NCBI GenBank assembly: GCA_964459445.1
Contig: CAYWMP010000015.1
Span: forward strand, 1-53,750
DNA: 53,750 nt
Source of the DNA: CAYWMP01 sp964459445
Lineage (GTDB): Bacteria > Desulfobacterota > DSM-4660 > Desulfatiglandales > HGW-15
Reading direction: 5' to 3'
Shown: positions 43,878 through 52,848 of the stretch, in pieces
Numbering within the stretch: the stretch's first letter is position 1
Layout of the letters: the number at the start of each line of letters is the position of its first letter
Position numbers and translations under genes: made by a program
Notes under the pieces: generated by a model
The model's database searches: none
What the model saw: only the letters and a program-made list of their open reading frames with translations
Told to the model about the DNA's origin: nothing

Positions 43878-44939
43878 TTAAGGCATTTTATAAACCATAG
43901 AGTTAATATTCATCCCTGCTCCAACGGATGCAAACACCGCAATATCTCCGGAATGCAGCCGGTGATTGTTCAGTTTACCCTTTTGTAATAGATCCAGGAG
44001 GGTTGGAAGCGTTGCTACGGAGCTGTTCCCGAGCCAGGATATGGTCATCGGCATAATATACTCTGGTATGGTGCTTACCCCGTATAACTTAAATAATCGC
44101 TTCAGAATGGCCTCATCCATCTTGTGATTCGCCTGGTGAATGAGGACCTTGCTGACGTCATTCAGAGAAAGGCCGGCCTTTTCAAGGCTTTGTTTCACTA
44201 CGCCGGGGACCGTCCTCACGGCATACTTGTATATCTCATGCCCATCCATTTTGATATAAAGATCATCACCGTTATTTTCTGGATTGTATGATTTGCCGAC
44301 GGTTAGCAGGTAAGCATTTTCCAGGGTGTCCGACCTCGTGACATGGGACAGGATGCCAATATCCCTATCTGTAGCCTCCAGCAATGTCGCTCCGGCGCCG
44401 TCAGCGTATATCATGCTGTCTATATCATGGGGATCTGAAACCCTTGATAATGTCTCGGCACCTATAACCAATATCTTTTTTGCATCGCCGGACTTAATAA
44501 AGTAGTCGGCCTGAATCATTCCCTGCAACCAACCGGGACAGCCGAAGGGGATGTCATAGGCAACGGTATAAGGATTTTCTATTTCCAGCTTGTGTTTCAC
44601 CCTTGAAGCGATCGTTGGAACCGTATCAAGTCGAATACTCCCGGGCTTCACATCTCCGAAATTCTGGGCAACAATAATATAATCAAGGGCCTCCCTGTCG
44701 TTGTCCTTCAAGGCAGCCTTTGCGGCCTCAAACGCAATGTCCGAGGTACTTAATCCATCTGTCACGTACCTTCTTTCGTTTATGCAAGTAATCTCTTGAA
44801 ATTTTTCAATAATCTCCGAGTTTGGTTTTTCCAGCCGTTTTTTATCAGAATCAAAAAAGACATTCCCAAGGAATTGCTCGTTGGGTGTCTTTAAGGCCGG
44901 AATATAGCTACCGGTTCCAGTGATAATTGAATTCGCCAA
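43878..44939 (-). CDS. KAS III-like 3-oxoacyl-ACP synthase family enzyme
   Basis: A 353-aa thiolase-fold condensing enzyme. The catalytic Cys lies in DIPFGCPGWLQGM, the His in VLIHQANHKMDE and the Asn in SWLGNSSVATLPTLL, as in FabH. The N-terminal ANSIITGTGSYIPA is the normal family opening, so the start is TTG 44939 (reading MANSIITG) with AAGGAG about 10 nt upstream; the longer frame to 45056 looks non-coding. As a lone gene it may make a special acyl product rather than replace FabH. No acyl carrier protein or partner is adjacent. Confidence 0.88.
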   Translation of the reverse strand: MANSIITGTGSYIPALKTPNEQFLGNVFFDSDKKRLEKPNSEIIEKFQEITCINERRYVTDGLSTSDIAFEAAKAALKDNDREALDYIIVAQNFGDVKPGSIRLDTVPTIASRVKHKLEIENPYTVAYDIPFGCPGWLQGMIQADYFIKSGDAKKILVIGAETLSRVSDPHDIDSMIYADGAGATLLEATDRDIGILSHVTRSDTLENAYLLTVGKSYNPENNGDDLYIKMDGHEIYKYAVRTVPGVVKQSLEKAGLSLNDVSKVLIHQANHKMDEAILKRLFKLYGVSTIPEYIMPMTISWLGNSSVATLPTLLDLLQKGKLNNHRLHSGDIAVFASVGAGMNINSMVYKMP

Positions 44940-45485
44940 ATCCCCTTGTCTCCTTAATAGCTGTTCTTCTCTTGCGCATACCAAATAAAATGCATGATGC
45001 AGGGCGCATGCCAGTCGCCGGTTTCCCTGTCCTCCGAAGAGTGGCGTTCGGGACATCTCCCGATACGTCTTTGACCGAGAAGCAGACTAACAGGCCGATG
45101 TGCCTCTCAGCCAATTAAATGGACCAAGTTGCATTGCAGCTAATCAAAATTTTTTGGCGGATAGAAACAGTGTTAAAGATTGGTAGGCACGAATTGACTG
45201 TCTTTGGGTAGACTGGATCAAGGATTGATGCACACGCGTCGTGGATTGAGTTCTTCCAGTTGTAATCTCAATACTGGACTCTCTTCCCGGACGACTTTGA
45301 GTCATAATCATGCTACCCGGCGTTGGGCTTGGTCTCAATTTAAGTAAAGGACCTTGGCACACCGCCTTTAATTCCGGCCTCCTTCTACTCGGTCTCTCAG
45401 CTTTTTTACAACCTAGTAAATATAGACTATATTGCTAGTAAACATAAGCTTTTTCTTTAAAATAAAAGGCGTTTTATAATTGCCA
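44940..45485. other. Intergenic region, no clear gene
   Basis: Between the KAS III-like gene and the HTH protein gene on the - strand, the only open frames are short and poorly composed. The region would hold the KAS III promoter, but no hexamer pair stood out. No repeat family listed elsewhere was found here. Confidence 0.4.
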
Positions 45486-46337
45486 CTAATGGTATCTATC
45501 AGAGGTTCGCCTTACCCTCTTCACCCGAAGCGAAGAACCTGATCGCTCTGGTTCACTATTTTTTGCTATGCTCGCTTCCCAGGCATCCAGAAAATCCTGT
45601 TCTTTTGACCGGTCGTTGGAAAAAAGAAACGTGCAGAGACTGGTCGCAAAGTTCAGGCGAATCATCGGATAGGAGTTATTTTCCCCGCCCCTGTTGAAGT
45701 GCGCTTCTTCAGGTTCAAGCCCTTTTTCCTTGATCTTCAGCAAATGCCACAAAAGTAGAATGGCATGCCGTTCCTGAGGAATCGTCTCTTGGTTCTTTTT
45801 GACGATATTCAGGATGCTTTCACAAATTGTTTCTTTGATCGTTTCCAGGCCGTCTTTCTCTTGAACTTTCTGTAAATATTCAGTCGGAGAATAATGGGCG
45901 AGCTTTCCTTCTCTTTTAGCCTCGATGAATCCTAATTGGCACACCAATCTCAGATAGTCGTTAAAGTTTCCGATGAGCGGATCGAACTCCTTTCTATAGA
46001 GATGCTCGCGCTTAGATTTCTTTAGCAACCGGACGATGCCTTTGATAAAATCAGGCAACCGATCCCAGGCGGTTTCTCCGATAAGGATCTTGCTCGCGCT
46101 CAACGTGAATCCTTTGATGGATCTTCCTCTATAAAAAAAGTCGGGCGCCCATAAAATATCCTCATCGTTCTCATCAGACGTGTCCATCATCCAGTCATTA
46201 ATTTCCGTCCGAAAGAATCGCGATGATCCGAGTTTTTTGTGATATGGAATTCGGTTCTTTTTTAGAAGGAGACGAATCCTGGATATAGGAATCTGGAGGT
46301 AATTGCTCAGGTCATTTATCGTCATCCAGTCTCTCAT
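45486..46337 (-). CDS. HTH (excisionase-like) protein, unknown function
   Basis: A 283-aa protein. Its N-terminal 55 residues form an excisionase/MerR-like HTH (TINDLSNYLQIPISRIRLLL, then IPYHKKLGSSRFFRTEINDWM), the pattern used to read DNA or peptide signals. The rest is helical, without a recognised family: about 75-130 (AWDRLPDFIKGIVRLLKKSK) and 140-215. The tail is basic (RSGSSLRVKRVRRTSDRY). No phage integrase is nearby, so a simple excisionase role is unlikely. The start may be ATG 46337 or 46325; neither has a strong upstream site. Confidence 0.6.
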   Translation of the reverse strand: MRDWMTINDLSNYLQIPISRIRLLLKKNRIPYHKKLGSSRFFRTEINDWMMDTSDENDEDILWAPDFFYRGRSIKGFTLSASKILIGETAWDRLPDFIKGIVRLLKKSKREHLYRKEFDPLIGNFNDYLRLVCQLGFIEAKREGKLAHYSPTEYLQKVQEKDGLETIKETICESILNIVKKNQETIPQERHAILLLWHLLKIKEKGLEPEEAHFNRGGENNSYPMIRLNFATSLCTFLFSNDRSKEQDFLDAWEASIAKNSEPERSGSSLRVKRVRRTSDRYH

Positions 46338-46603
46338 TGTGTGTCAAATTCCATTTTTTCTTTGCCAATCCTTATAATACACATGAAAGATTCATATAAT
46401 ACCATATTCTCCATATATGTATTTCTGTCAAGTTCAAAATGATGAGGAACGGGACTTAAGATCATTCTCGGAACTCAATCCGAAAAGTGAATAAAGGGAG
46501 AGCAAAAAGGAGCTAAGCACCGCCCATGAATTTGGTGCGAATGGCTTTGTCAAGGATTGAGGTCAGGAATCAAGGTGAAGAGTAAGGGTAAGGGGGACCA
46601 GTA

Positions 46604-47281
46604 TTATTCGTGAACCCCATATTCCCTGGCGAGATTTTCGTTGTAACGGGCCTTTCTGCCTTCGCAGTTCTCTCTCGGACACAACTGACAGCTATAGAAA
46701 GACACCTCCGTTGGGAAATAGATGCCCGAGACCGATTTTCGTGGAATCATGAGATAGCTTTCATTGAGCTTCACACCCACAGAATCCTCAACACCCCCGA
46801 GCATCGAAAATAACGGCCCTTGCTCCTGAATCGGCCAATCCTTCAGGGAGCCTGGGCTCATGAATGAGATGCCGTCCATGGCGAATGTGGAGCAGAGATG
46901 ATCCTGGAGATGTTCCCTCGCCTTCCTCAAGGCCATATCCCCGATGACCTCAAGATAGTATTGCTCAAGAAGATCCGACCCCGCCGTCGCCTTTTCTTCC
47001 AGTTGCGGACCGATGGTCACGACGTAGGGAAAGACTCGTCCTACCGTTTCTAGATTTTTCCTTAGAACGCCACTCGTGAGTTTTATGCCATCTGCAATCA
47101 CCGCATTTTCGAGCTTGTCTTCGATATAGCTGATTTTGTATCCCGCCTTCGGTCTTATGAGCTTGTTCCCGGCCTCAAGAAGGCCCGAAATCTGGTCTAA
47201 ATCGCCGGTCCGGCCAGCCCGAAATTTTGCTTTGACATCATCGAGCTCAACACTGATATTAATCTCGTCAAGGACTTGCAT
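46604..47281 (-). CDS. Stand-alone MetH-type reactivation domain protein
   Basis: A 225-aa protein resembling the vitamin-B12-dependent methionine synthase activation domain. Family features are GDMALRKAREHLQDHLC, the SPGSLKDWPIQEQGPLFSMLGG segment, VGVKLNESYLMIPRKSVSGIYF, and a C-terminal CQLCPRENC cysteine motif that could hold a metal or cluster. In MetH this domain binds AdoMet and re-methylates cob(II)alamin. As a separate protein it may reactivate corrinoid proteins such as the one at 12882; this is inference. The start is ATG 47281 with AAGGAGGGG upstream; an earlier in-frame ATG at 47326 is possible. Confidence 0.8.
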   Translation of the reverse strand: MQVLDEINISVELDDVKAKFRAGRTGDLDQISGLLEAGNKLIRPKAGYKISYIEDKLENAVIADGIKLTSGVLRKNLETVGRVFPYVVTIGPQLEEKATAGSDLLEQYYLEVIGDMALRKAREHLQDHLCSTFAMDGISFMSPGSLKDWPIQEQGPLFSMLGGVEDSVGVKLNESYLMIPRKSVSGIYFPTEVSFYSCQLCPRENCEGRKARYNENLAREYGVHE

Positions 47282-47390
47282 TTTGGGAATAGCCCCTCCT
47301 TTAGAATCCTGTTGAAACAGAAACATAAGCTAGAGAAGCCATTGTGTCAAACTCGCAAATCCCATCTCTACATTTCTAGATCATAAAGAA

Positions 47391-47423
47391 CAAAACCCCG
47401 TCTTCTCACGAAGCGGGGTTTTG
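47391..47423. terminator. Strong rho-independent terminator
   Basis: CAAAACCCCG and CGGGGTTTTG arms (47391-47400 and 47414-47423) with an inner CTTC/GAAG stem around TCAC. It lies between the alpha/beta hydrolase stop and the MetH-activation-like start, so on the - strand it ends the hydrolase transcript; the T-rich tail is TTTTGTTCTTT. The rest of the 334-bp gap is AT-rich and gene-free. Confidence 0.8.
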
Positions 47424-47615
47424 CCCGGCCATTGGCCATCTAGGGGTTCAAATGGATAAGGAAAGGAGGAGGCCGGTTAGGGTTATAGTGAATCAGTACA
47501 TCTTAAATAATTTGACTATTATTGATAATTATTATCACAAAAGAGGTTAAAAAGTCAAGCATTAAATTAAAAAAAGAATATGACCGAGATATTGCACCAT
47601 TGGCAATAGAAAGGG

Positions 47616-48488
47616 CTATTCAACAAGGGGAAGCATGATCTCCCTATAGTGATGATAGAGCAATGAAAAGTGGCCTTCATCAGGGTAGAACCTTGCCCGG
47701 CTATTTGGAATGCTGCTTGCTATATATCGCCCCATAGCTGGCGGCACAATCACATCCCTCTCACCGTGCCAAACATAGACCTTCAACGAAATATTTGGGA
47801 AGGCCAGATGCCAGGGTCGAATATAGATCAATAGATCCTGCAGTGCCCCCGAGGAACCGGTTCGAACGGATTCCCTGAAGGAGTCTTTGAGGATTTCTTT
47901 TATTTCTTCTCTTCTTAGCAAGGACTTGTCCGGTTCGCCTGCTTTCGAAGCAACACGATCAACCTGGTGTTCCGGAAAACATCTTAGGTAGGGAGCTGCC
48001 AACCAAAGCAGGATTTTTGCGAACCATGGGGTGATTCGAACAAGCTTCAATCCGATTTTATTGAGCCGGTTCATCCCATCCGTTCCATGGGGCACATCGA
48101 TGGGACCCATCCCACAAACGATACCTGCCGCGCTCAAACGATGGTGAATTGCTGCAGCACAGGCAACAGCGTATGGCCCCCCTCCCGACACGCCCATGAT
48201 ACCGAATCGATTTATACCCAGGGCATCTGCCAGTTCAATCACATCATCCGGCCAGTCCAGCAAGGTGCGGCCGGGCATGGAATCCGAGAGCCCATATCCG
48301 GGGCGGTCGATTCCGATGATTCTTACTTGAACCCCCTCTGCCGTCTTGTGCGCGAACTCGACTTCAAGGCGTGAGCCCGGAAAACCATGAAAATACAATA
48401 GGGGTTTCCCCTGGGGATCCCCCCTTTCACAAAAGCCCAAACGCCTTCCATCACTCAATCTGATTTGCCTAGGTTCATTCATTTTCAC
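47616..48488 (-). CDS. Alpha/beta hydrolase
   Basis: A 290-aa alpha/beta hydrolase. The oxyanion-hole turn is LLYFHGFPGSR, the nucleophile Ser is in GVSGGGPYAVA, the acid Asp in HGERDVIVPP and the His in PDEGHFSLL. The cap region (about 130-215) is helical. The substrate is unknown; the family includes esterases, haloalkane dehalogenases and proline iminopeptidase-like enzymes. It is monocistronic by appearance, ended by the terminator at 47391. Confidence 0.9.
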   Translation of the reverse strand: MKMNEPRQIRLSDGRRLGFCERGDPQGKPLLYFHGFPGSRLEVEFAHKTAEGVQVRIIGIDRPGYGLSDSMPGRTLLDWPDDVIELADALGINRFGIMGVSGGGPYAVACAAAIHHRLSAAGIVCGMGPIDVPHGTDGMNRLNKIGLKLVRITPWFAKILLWLAAPYLRCFPEHQVDRVASKAGEPDKSLLRREEIKEILKDSFRESVRTGSSGALQDLLIYIRPWHLAFPNISLKVYVWHGERDVIVPPAMGRYIASSIPNSRARFYPDEGHFSLLYHHYREIMLPLVE

Positions 48489-48753
48489 TGTGTTCTTTGC
48501 TCATTTGGAGTGGCGTCTACATATATTTTAGACAACCAAGAATAGGAAGTAAAAGTGAATTTAGAATAGAGATAATAGAGACGGACACCTAACCGGGTCG
48601 CTATTGCAGGCCATTTGGCGGTGAAAGGACACCAACGATCAATGGGACTAGTGGGTCGCTTGTAGGTCCAAATTGGAATGCGTTAAGGGAAAAGTGGAGT
48701 GCTCTGAGCTTCAGGTTTCGTTAGATAAACAGGCAAAATAGAATTACATGAGA

Positions 48754-48999
48754 TTAATCGTCGCCATGATAGAATTCAGGGTAGAGTTCTTGGGCACAAG
48801 AGGGACAAATGCCATGGCTCAATTCGGCATTGCAATGATCCAAAAAGCCGCTTTCCGTCTGGCACCAACACCCATTGTCATCACGAATCCGATGGCAATT
48901 TGCGCAGATGGGTAAAAGTTCGTCTATTGCTTCATTATATTCCATGCTGTTCTCGTCTTCCAAAAGACCTAGGTTTTGATTTTTTGTTGATATAGCCAT
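48754..48999 (-). CDS. Small Cys-rich protein, kinase-tail domain
   Basis: An 81-aa protein with CxxC...CxC...C...CxxC cysteines in ELLPICANCHRIRDDNG, CWCQTES, HCNAELSHGICPSCAQELYPEFY. This closely matches a domain seen at the C-terminus of many sensor kinases and response regulators of Desulfobacterota (PICANCKKIRDD...AEFSHGICPxC-like). Here it occurs alone, with GGAGAAGC upstream of ATG 48999. It may be a zinc-binding partner in signalling. No partner kinase is adjacent, although a kinase lies 4 kb away. Confidence 0.75.
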   Translation of the reverse strand: MAISTKNQNLGLLEDENSMEYNEAIDELLPICANCHRIRDDNGCWCQTESGFLDHCNAELSHGICPSCAQELYPEFYHGDD

Positions 49000-49526
49000 A
49001 ATTGCTTCTCCTTACCTTTGTAATTTCATTGATCTTCACCAAAATGGCGTACTTCTCATTATCCCTCCCCCTTTCTGATGGTCGTTTCTCCTGCCTCGAG
49101 AAACCTCCATGTTTTTGGTTATTGAAATGATCCTGTGACCGACAAAAGATACCTCTAAAATTTATAAAAATTATAACATGAAAATTTAATTATATATAAT
49201 TATGCAAAAATTATACCATAAATAAGCAGAAATTCTAAAAACTGATTTCCTTATTATATTCAAGTAATTAACAAAGATAGATATGTACCTAAAACATAAG
49301 AAATGCTACCAATAAATACAATAATTGTGTTGGAATTCTGACACTTTAGTGTTTTGCTTTTGCCATGCTTTCAACTATTCGGAATTATTATGAAATATTA
49401 TATAGCATTTCTCTTCATTTGATAACTATTTGTAATCAGGGTGGTTTTATTGATTGGTGCTTTGCGGGTCGAAAGCAATAATGGGGGGTAGATCAAAAAG
49501 ATATCCATCCAGGTTCGACATTCACG
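49000..49526. other. AT-rich intergenic region
   Basis: A very AT-rich stretch, especially 49141-49470, with no convincing gene on either strand. It separates the small Cys-rich gene from the adenylate cyclase and leads into the repeat at 49527. AT-richness can mark promoters or horizontally acquired DNA, but no specific signal was fixed. Confidence 0.45.
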
Positions 49527-49624
49527 CCCGCCCTGGCGCGACGGCTGTTATCAGGATATCAACACCTGGCTTTTTAAAATATATGTCTTGAATCCATATC
49601 CTTGAAATCAGGTCTGGGCCAGGG
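49527..49624. repeat. Dispersed element, CCCTGGC-type ends, copy 2
   Basis: A 98-bp segment with the same ends as the 4723-4824 element: CCCGCCCTGGCGCGAC at the left and ATCAGGTCTGGGCCAGGG at the right. The middle differs between copies. It has no coding potential. Confidence 0.6.
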
Positions 49625-49731
49625 GTTCCAGGTTGAAGAACACCAACTGGCTGTTGTCGATGGTTTATTGTCTCAATGGGTGCTACTCAATTGAACGGAG
49701 AATGGGTAATTGAAAACCTTAGTTGGACCGC

Positions 49732-51288
49732 CTAAGCAACGGCAAAAATATCAACCGGCCTGCGCTTGCCCTTTACCTGGGTTGGAGGCAGGCGTTTTAG
49801 ATTGTAATCGCTCAACTCTGTATCATTCAAAAAAGCGTGCGTCGCTGCGGACAGAATCATATCCGTGCCTACCTCTTTGGTCAGAGATTGCAGTCTTGAG
49901 GCCAGATTGACCGTGTCACCGACCAGGAGATAGGACAACCGATCCGGACTCCCAATGTTAGCCGCCAATGCCTGTCCGCTGTGAACGCCAATGCCGTGTC
50001 TGAGAGCCGGCCAACCCTTCTCCCCCAACCGCTCATTAAGGCTAACCATTCGTCGCCTCATCTCCATTCCCGCCTTGAATGCCCTTGAGGGATGATCCGG
50101 TCGAGATACCGGCGCCCCGAAAACAGCATAGATCTCATCACCAATGTATTGAAAAATCAGGCCGCCCTGTTCCTGGATGGCTTCGGCCATCTCCTTGAAA
50201 TAACTGTTCATGATACTCACAACCAATTTGGGATCCAGAGCCTCGGTCATTTCAGTAAACCCGCGAAGATCTGAAAACAGGATGGTGACATCCTTCATCT
50301 CCCCGTCCAATGGAACCCTGCCTGAGAGGACTTCGTCTCGAACCTCACGGGTCACATATTTCCCAAAGGCCTCCTTAATAAAATCCCGCTCTTTAAGCCC
50401 CTCTGTCATTTGATTAATGGCCTCGCCCGTATACCCGATCTCATCATTTGAGACCACACGGACTTTATCATCGAAGACACCCCGTCTTATTCGCCGCAGC
50501 GCGCCGATAATTTCCCAGAGTGGCCGGCTGAGATTACCTGCCACAATCAGAGTCAGCACCAATGCCAGGGCCATGAATGCCAGGGATAGCAGGATCACCT
50601 TCACGTTTAGACTGATCAGGATGGCCGCGTGATCCATTCCTGTTGCGGGAAGATTGCTGGAAGCTGTATGCAACGAAATAATGGCCGCAAAGGGAACGAG
50701 GTTTATGGCCAGGGCGAGGGCGAGGAGTCTTCCGCGAATCCGGATGCGCCAGACGCCTTTTACCTTAGATAGACCACCCCTAGGGAAGAATACCGGTGTG
50801 AGCTTTCTCTGTAAGACCATTCGTAGGAGAAAAAAAGCTGTAGTGATCGTGATCAATGCCGTTAGGAGGGTGATAACGCACTCTGCATAAACCAGGCTTG
50901 GGTCCATGCCGGTGTTTAGTAGAAGTATCGTGATGAACAGCCCACTTAATATCCAGAGGACAAAATCAGCAACGATTAGAAAATAGGGTTCGTTTAACAT
51001 CCTTCGCTGTGCCTTGAAAATAGATTCCTCTTCTATAAATTCTTTTCTATATATGAGCCGGAGTACATTCCGAATCGGACGCTCGTACCATAGGGTCAGG
51101 ATGAGGATGAGGACGAGATAAACCACGTCTACAGGAAAGAGTTTATCGCCGAGTTCGAATATGATGGCCTCATGGGGAATTGACTGATCATAAAAGATTA
51201 GTGTTATCATGGCTGAGACGACAATGGCACATAGATTGGCCGCCAACATGGCATTAGCCGTCAAAAAATATCTGAATCGTTCAGACAT
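49732..51288 (-). CDS. Membrane adenylate/guanylate cyclase
   Basis: A 518-aa protein: about six membrane helices in residues 10-280, HAMP about 285-335 (NLSRPLWEIIGALRRIRRG) and a class III cyclase domain about 350-518. The metal Asps are in VTILFSDLRGFTEMTE and FQYIGDEIYAVFGAP, and YLLVGDTVNLASRLQSL follows. The start is ATG 51288, since GGAGGG precedes it closely, and a longer frame would overlap the TPR gene at 51407. It would make cyclic AMP or GMP in response to a membrane signal. It lies 119 bp downstream of the TPR gene. Confidence 0.88.
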   Translation of the reverse strand: MSERFRYFLTANAMLAANLCAIVVSAMITLIFYDQSIPHEAIIFELGDKLFPVDVVYLVLILILTLWYERPIRNVLRLIYRKEFIEEESIFKAQRRMLNEPYFLIVADFVLWILSGLFITILLLNTGMDPSLVYAECVITLLTALITITTAFFLLRMVLQRKLTPVFFPRGGLSKVKGVWRIRIRGRLLALALAINLVPFAAIISLHTASSNLPATGMDHAAILISLNVKVILLSLAFMALALVLTLIVAGNLSRPLWEIIGALRRIRRGVFDDKVRVVSNDEIGYTGEAINQMTEGLKERDFIKEAFGKYVTREVRDEVLSGRVPLDGEMKDVTILFSDLRGFTEMTEALDPKLVVSIMNSYFKEMAEAIQEQGGLIFQYIGDEIYAVFGAPVSRPDHPSRAFKAGMEMRRRMVSLNERLGEKGWPALRHGIGVHSGQALAANIGSPDRLSYLLVGDTVNLASRLQSLTKEVGTDMILSAATHAFLNDTELSDYNLKRLPPTQVKGKRRPVDIFAVA

Positions 51289-51406
51289 GGTTCCCTCCAA
51301 TTTCGAACTTATATTCTGTATCAAAATCTGCTTCATATCGATTGATTGATTCATGGAATGGATACCAGCCTTAATCGGGCCGGTCAAGGAGAGCGGTGCA
51401 GGGAAT

Positions 51407-52624
51407 CTAGCCGACTGATCCGCCTCTGGCCTGCTGCGCGAAAGCCTCAAACCGCCTGGCTTCCTCATCATTGCCACGGGCAGAGTAAATCCGGCTGATC
51501 TTTTGATAATAGTCCGCCCTTTCAGAAGGGTCTTCCTGTACTAGTGAAAGGTACAACTCCAGGATTTGGGTGGAATAATCCCCCAATTCAAAACTCAAAT
51601 CCGAAAATTTGCGTTTTGAGAGGAGATCGCTTTTAGCTCCACAGCTTCGGCATTCCGCTAAGAGTTTTCCAAAAAGATCGCGGGCTTCCTCTTTCTGGCC
51701 ATTCGCTTCAAAGGTCACTGACAGGGCTCGGGCAATATCAGGTTGCCACCCCTTTAGCTCCAGTTCTTTCTGGTATAGTCGCTCTGCCTCAACCGCTCGA
51801 CCTGCCCTAAGGAGCGTCTCACCACGAAGAAGGAGGAGTGGTGGATATTCCGCAGGAGTATCCGGGTATGCTCCCAACCATTCCAGCGCCCTATCGAATT
51901 CCTCCATTGCCCAGAGAATTTCACAGAGAACCTGATATCCCTTAACGGAATCCGGATAGGACTCCAGAAATCCCTCGGCAAGGGTTCGCGCCTCCGGGTA
52001 CCTATCGAGGTTTAAATAGACGGTTGCCAGTTCTATGGCAATAAAGACACCCTCTGGGTTCTCTTCCATCGCCTGCAGAAGTTTCTCCGCGGCCAGGTCA
52101 AAATTCCCCTCATTTAGTGCAAGGTACCCCTCTTTGAAGGCAGTGCCGTATTGGTAGAATTCCCTTTGAATTGGTTCCGGCAGGTTACAGCATAGTGCGG
52201 CAAAGTATTCGTCGCCCTCTGCTTGCAGTTCGGCCCCCTGGACTCCCTTTTCCACATCCCTTTCATTGCTTGAACCGACTCCGAACTCTTCAAGCAAGCC
52301 GTTGAGTTCCTGTATCATCTCCGGATCCTCAGTAAGCTCAAGGGCGAGCTCAAAGGACGACGCCGCAGCATCGTAATTCCCGGAATCCATGATTTCCAGT
52401 CCTTCCTCTTTATGGGACAGGGACAGGATTTCCTTGGTTTTTTGAAGTTTATCCTTTAGCCGACCATCCATTTCCTCATTCTCTTGAGCCGACTTTTCCA
52501 ATCTATCAAGGGCATCCTCGTACTCCATCTTCGCCAGGCCGTATTCATCTTTCAAAATGAAGGCGTCACCCCTTTCTTCAGCCTTTTCAGGAGACCTGCC
52601 GCCGAACAGTTTAAGAAATCCCAT
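51407..52624 (-). CDS. Tetratricopeptide-repeat protein
   Basis: A 405-aa helical repeat protein, mostly TPR-like pairs between about residues 75 and 390 (for example FELALELTEDPEMIQELNGLL, LAEGFLESYPDSVKGYQVLC, YQKISRIYSARGNDEEARRF). There is no signal peptide (it starts MGFLKLFGGRSPEKAEERGD), so it is cytoplasmic. A CRSCG motif lies near 340. The start is ATG 52624 behind GGAGGA. It precedes the cyclase on the same strand and may act in the same signalling unit; its binding partner is unknown. Confidence 0.8.
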   Translation of the reverse strand: MGFLKLFGGRSPEKAEERGDAFILKDEYGLAKMEYEDALDRLEKSAQENEEMDGRLKDKLQKTKEILSLSHKEEGLEIMDSGNYDAAASSFELALELTEDPEMIQELNGLLEEFGVGSSNERDVEKGVQGAELQAEGDEYFAALCCNLPEPIQREFYQYGTAFKEGYLALNEGNFDLAAEKLLQAMEENPEGVFIAIELATVYLNLDRYPEARTLAEGFLESYPDSVKGYQVLCEILWAMEEFDRALEWLGAYPDTPAEYPPLLLLRGETLLRAGRAVEAERLYQKELELKGWQPDIARALSVTFEANGQKEEARDLFGKLLAECRSCGAKSDLLSKRKFSDLSFELGDYSTQILELYLSLVQEDPSERADYYQKISRIYSARGNDEEARRFEAFAQQARGGSVG

Positions 52625-52848
52625 AGTTCCTCCGCCTCGCTGCATTTCAGAATTTTCAATGAAGCTTGCCACATACCATGGTATTCCGTCAATCAGGATG
52701 GAATAATACTTCGGTGAGTCACTCGATGATTTTAAGCTATTAATAGGAGGGCGTGGGCTTCGTGATGTGGTGGTTTATTCCAAATAGGCGCAATGATTTT
52801 TTCATTGTGCCAAACCCAAAATATCCCCTAATTTCCTTATAATATCTA

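Noticed and set aside
43878..45056. Longer KAS III-like protein starting at 45056
   Set aside because: The extra N-terminal 39 residues have no family similarity; TTG 44939 with an AAGGAG site gives the usual start.
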